From positions 1 through 14,545 of the forward strand of contig JBBRUG010000141.1 in assembly GCA_038247995.1 (NCBI GenBank): DNA of 14,545 nucleotides, written 5' to 3'. The stretch comes from JBBRUG01 sp038247995. Lineage in GTDB: Bacteria; Chloroflexota; Chloroflexia; Chloroflexales; Chloroflexaceae. Each line of letters starts with the position of its first letter. Positions within the stretch are counted from its first letter, which is position 1. Below the pieces are notes generated by a model, which was given only the letters and a program-made list of their open reading frames with translations, was not told where the DNA came from and did no database searches. Both the position numbers and the translations under genes were made by a program. Positions 12,546-14,545 of the stretch are shown in pieces.

Positions 12546-13451
12546 ATGAGTGTGCAATCTCTACCGCTGGTAGGCTTCAGCCGCCCACATACAGTGATCG
12601 CCACCACACTTCAGGTGATCACGCTTTTCCTGATCGCCGGCGGCTGGAGCTATTCAGATCTGGTTGGACTACGTGCTGTGGTGATTGCACTGGTGAGTTG
12701 TCTGGCTGCGAATATCTATGTGGTGGGCCTCAACCAGCTTACTGATGTAGCGATCGACCGGATCAACAAGCCTGAATTGCCGCTCGCCGCCGGCAGTATG
12801 ACCACACCTACCGCGCGGCGGATCGTGATCGGGTCGGCGCTGCTGAGTGTGACGACGGCTTTTTTGGGCGGGCCATATCTGCTGACGATTGTCACAGTTG
12901 TCTTATTGGTGGGCACAGCTTATTCGTTACCACCATTGCGCCTGAAGGGCCACGCCGGCTGGGCGGCGCTCAGCATTGCCGCAACCCGCGGCCTGATCGC
13001 CAATGTCGGCCTGTTGCTGCACTATGGGGTTGTGCTGGGGGTGACGGTACGCAGCGCGACACTACTGATCGTTGGGGCGTTCTTCTTCGGCTTTGCGATT
13101 GTGATTGCGCTCTACAAAGACCTGCCCGACCTCGCCGGCGACCAAATGCATCAGATCCAGACGCTCACAGTGCGGCTCGGCCCGGCGCGGGTGATCGGGT
13201 TAGGGCGCTGGCTACTTAGTGTATGTTATGCCTTGCCGATTGGTGTGGGTCTGGCGGGCCTGCCGCAAGTGGCGGCTTTCTTCTTGCTGATCAGCCACGC
13301 GCTCATTATCTTCGGCTTCTGGCAGCGCAGCCAGGCGCTGAACCCGGAGCGCCAGGCCGACGTCGTGGCGCTGTACCAACTGCTCTGGCGCATGTTTTAT
13401 GCTGAATTCATTATCCTGAGTATTTACGAGTTGCTGCGGAGTATGGCGTGA
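12546..13451 (+). CDS. UbiA prenyltransferase, homogentisate phytyltransferase-like
   Basis: This 301-residue membrane enzyme of the UbiA superfamily has about eight to nine hydrophobic helices. The first Asp-rich motif is NQLTDVAID (63-71) in the context VVGLNQLTD...RINKPELPLAAG. The second is KDLPDLAGD (191-199). SLPPLRLKGH (127-136) and TRGLIANVGLLLHY (147-160) closely recall homogentisate phytyl/solanesyl transferases (Slr1736/VTE2 type), which condense a prenyl diphosphate with homogentisate during tocopherol or plastoquinone synthesis. Such an acceptor is unexpected in this kind of bacterium, so the exact aromatic substrate is open. The ATG at 12546, with AAAGGG about ten bases upstream, is preferred over an upstream ATG at 12453 that would add 31 non-membrane residues. 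Its TGA overlaps the next gene's GTG. Confidence 0.88.
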   Translation: MSVQSLPLVGFSRPHTVIATTLQVITLFLIAGGWSYSDLVGLRAVVIALVSCLAANIYVVGLNQLTDVAIDRINKPELPLAAGSMTTPTARRIVIGSALLSVTTAFLGGPYLLTIVTVVLLVGTAYSLPPLRLKGHAGWAALSIAATRGLIANVGLLLHYGVVLGVTVRSATLLIVGAFFFGFAIVIALYKDLPDLAGDQMHQIQTLTVRLGPARVIGLGRWLLSVCYALPIGVGLAGLPQVAAFFLLISHALIIFGFWQRSQALNPERQADVVALYQLLWRMFYAEFIILSIYELLRSMA

Positions 13452-14353
13452 ACACAATCCGCCAGTTCATCGTGCTGGGCCGGCCGTTGCACCTGCTGGG
13501 CGGGATGCTCTTTCTGGGCCTGGGCACCCTGATCGCCGTTATGGCGGGTGCAGCCTTCCGCCTGGAGGTGCTGCTCTGGGCGCTGATTGGCGTGGCGGCA
13601 GTGCAGTTCATGACCCACTATAGCAACGACTATTTTGACCTCGACGCCGACACGGCCAACCCAACGCGCACACGCTGGGCAGGTGGGAGCGGCGTGCTGC
13701 CGAAGGGCGTACTGGCGCCGCAGGTGGCGTTATATGCCGCATTCGGGTGGCTGACTGTGGCGCTGGCCGTTACTGTTCCGCTCGCCCTGCTCAGCCCGGC
13801 GCCGGGACTGACGCTTGGCTTGCTCGGCCTGGCATTGGCGCTGAGTTGGGGCTACAGCGCGCCGCCGCTCTGGCTGAACCGGCGCAGCCTGGGCGAGCTT
13901 ACCGGGGCGCTGGTGGTGCCGGGCTTACCGTTGTTGCTCGGCTATCAGCTCCAGGCCGGGCCGATCACCCTGGCCCCGCTGCTGGCCGCCTTTCCGCTCA
14001 TGTGCATGCAGTTCGCTATGCTCATCGCGGCCAACGTGCCCGATGCCGTGGGCGACGCTGCCGTCGGCAAGCGAACCCTTGTGGTGCGGATGGGTAAGGC
14101 CTGGGCGGCCCGTTTCTACAGCGGTGCCCTGGCGCTGGCGTATCTGGCCCTGCCGCTGCTTGTGATCGGCGGCTTGCCGCTGCGCGTTGCGGGCAGCTTA
14201 CTCCTTGGTGCGCCACTGGCGGTTTGGCTGGCCGGGCAGGCGCTGCGCGGCAAGTGGCGGCAACCCAATGTGGCTGAACAAGTGGGCTTTTGGAGTATCG
14301 GGCTGCTGATCGGCAGTGGGTTGTTGCAAGTAGTGGGCTATTGGCTAGCTTGA
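13448..14353 (+). CDS. UbiA prenyltransferase, MenA-like
   Basis: A second UbiA-family membrane protein, 301 residues with eight to nine helices. The first motif is NDYFDLDAD (60-68) followed by TRWAGGSGVLPKG (75-87), and the second NVPDAVGDAAVGKRTL (196-211) leading to VVRMG; this pattern is that of 1,4-dihydroxy-2-naphthoate prenyltransferase (MenA). SAPPLWLNRRSLGE (137-150) is the usual cytoplasmic loop. Menaquinone synthesis is therefore the likeliest role, with other aromatic acceptors possible. The GTG start at 13448 overlaps the previous stop by four bases (GTGA) and has GGAG six bases upstream (13438-13441), so the two prenyltransferases are translationally coupled. A later ATG (13505) would remove part of the first helix. 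A repeat array starts 17 bases after the stop. Confidence 0.88.
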   Translation: MNTIRQFIVLGRPLHLLGGMLFLGLGTLIAVMAGAAFRLEVLLWALIGVAAVQFMTHYSNDYFDLDADTANPTRTRWAGGSGVLPKGVLAPQVALYAAFGWLTVALAVTVPLALLSPAPGLTLGLLGLALALSWGYSAPPLWLNRRSLGELTGALVVPGLPLLLGYQLQAGPITLAPLLAAFPLMCMQFAMLIAANVPDAVGDAAVGKRTLVVRMGKAWAARFYSGALALAYLALPLLVIGGLPLRVAGSLLLGAPLAVWLAGQALRGKWRQPNVAEQVGFWSIGLLIGSGLLQVVGYWLA

Positions 14354-14369
14354 GCGCTGTTTCTACACC

Positions 14370-14545
14370 CTCAGTGTGCTCAGTGTGTTCAGTGGTTCAG
14401 TGGCTCAGTGGCTCAGTGGCTCAGTGGCTCAGTGTGCTCAGTGTGCTCAGTGTGCTCAGTGGTTCAGTGTGTTCAGTGTGCTCAGTGTGTTCAGTGGTTC
14501 AGTGTGCTCAGTGTGCTCAGTGTGCTCAGTGTGTTCAGTGATTCA
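14370..14545. repeat. Mosaic tandem array, units CTCAGTGTG and CTCAGTGG
   Basis: About twenty contiguous units alternate between nonamers (CTCAGTGTG, TTCAGTGTG) and octamers (CTCAGTGG, TTCAGTGG), and the array runs off the window. Like the 171-310 array, it mixes two unit lengths that differ by one base, with C/T variation at the first position. An open frame rich in Val-Cys-Ser across it is a translation of the repeat, not a gene. Confidence 0.95.

Noticed and set aside
14290..14541. Val-Cys-Ser-rich ORF at the window end
   Set aside because: It overlaps the MenA-like gene and then translates the CTCAGTG array.

Overview
The window is high-GC, gene-dense bacterial DNA. The gene set is a CheB-CheR-PAS fusion, a SecE2-like dodecin, a THUMP-domain RNA methyltransferase, a CehA/McbA-type PHP hydrolase and two UbiA prenyltransferases. 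Together with spacers full of short tandem repeats, it suggests a filamentous Chloroflexota bacterium of the Chloroflexus/Roseiflexus kind. That assignment rests on overall character only; there is no rRNA or marker gene here. No tRNA, rRNA, CRISPR array, complete transposase or phage gene was seen.

Layout. 1-310: two short tandem-repeat arrays flank a 29-bp near-perfect palindrome. 290-2095 (minus strand): a dodecin-like protein, a phosphoribosyltransferase and a TVP38/TMEM64 membrane protein, with hairpins after the first two genes. 2317-3420 (plus): an APH-fold phosphotransferase, convergent with an APS kinase (3441-3980, minus); both stop codons lie inside one shared inverted repeat. 3990-4184: a 30-codon remnant of an Hsp20 gene, cut off by a roughly 104-bp element with terminal inverted repeats whose far end lies 11 bp before the APS kinase start. 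4368-9876 (minus): M20 peptidase, THUMP methyltransferase and the 1037-residue CheB-CheR-PAS protein. 9892-10108: two more heptamer arrays. 10154-11284 (minus) and 11355-12413 (plus): a GT4 glycosyltransferase and a PHP hydrolase, divergent from a 70-bp AT-rich promoter region holding a 22-bp operator-like dyad. 12546-14353 (plus): two translationally coupled UbiA prenyltransferases, one resembling homogentisate phytyltransferase and one resembling MenA. 14370-14545: a last repeat array running off the window.

The genes do not form one obvious pathway. The UbiA pair is the clearest functional unit and probably acts in lipoquinone or other prenylated-aromatic synthesis. The least ordinary parts are non-coding. 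Nearly every spacer carries a 7-9 bp tandem repeat with its own unit sequence. One small inverted-repeat element has converted the start of a heat-shock gene into a possible leader ORF for the APS kinase.
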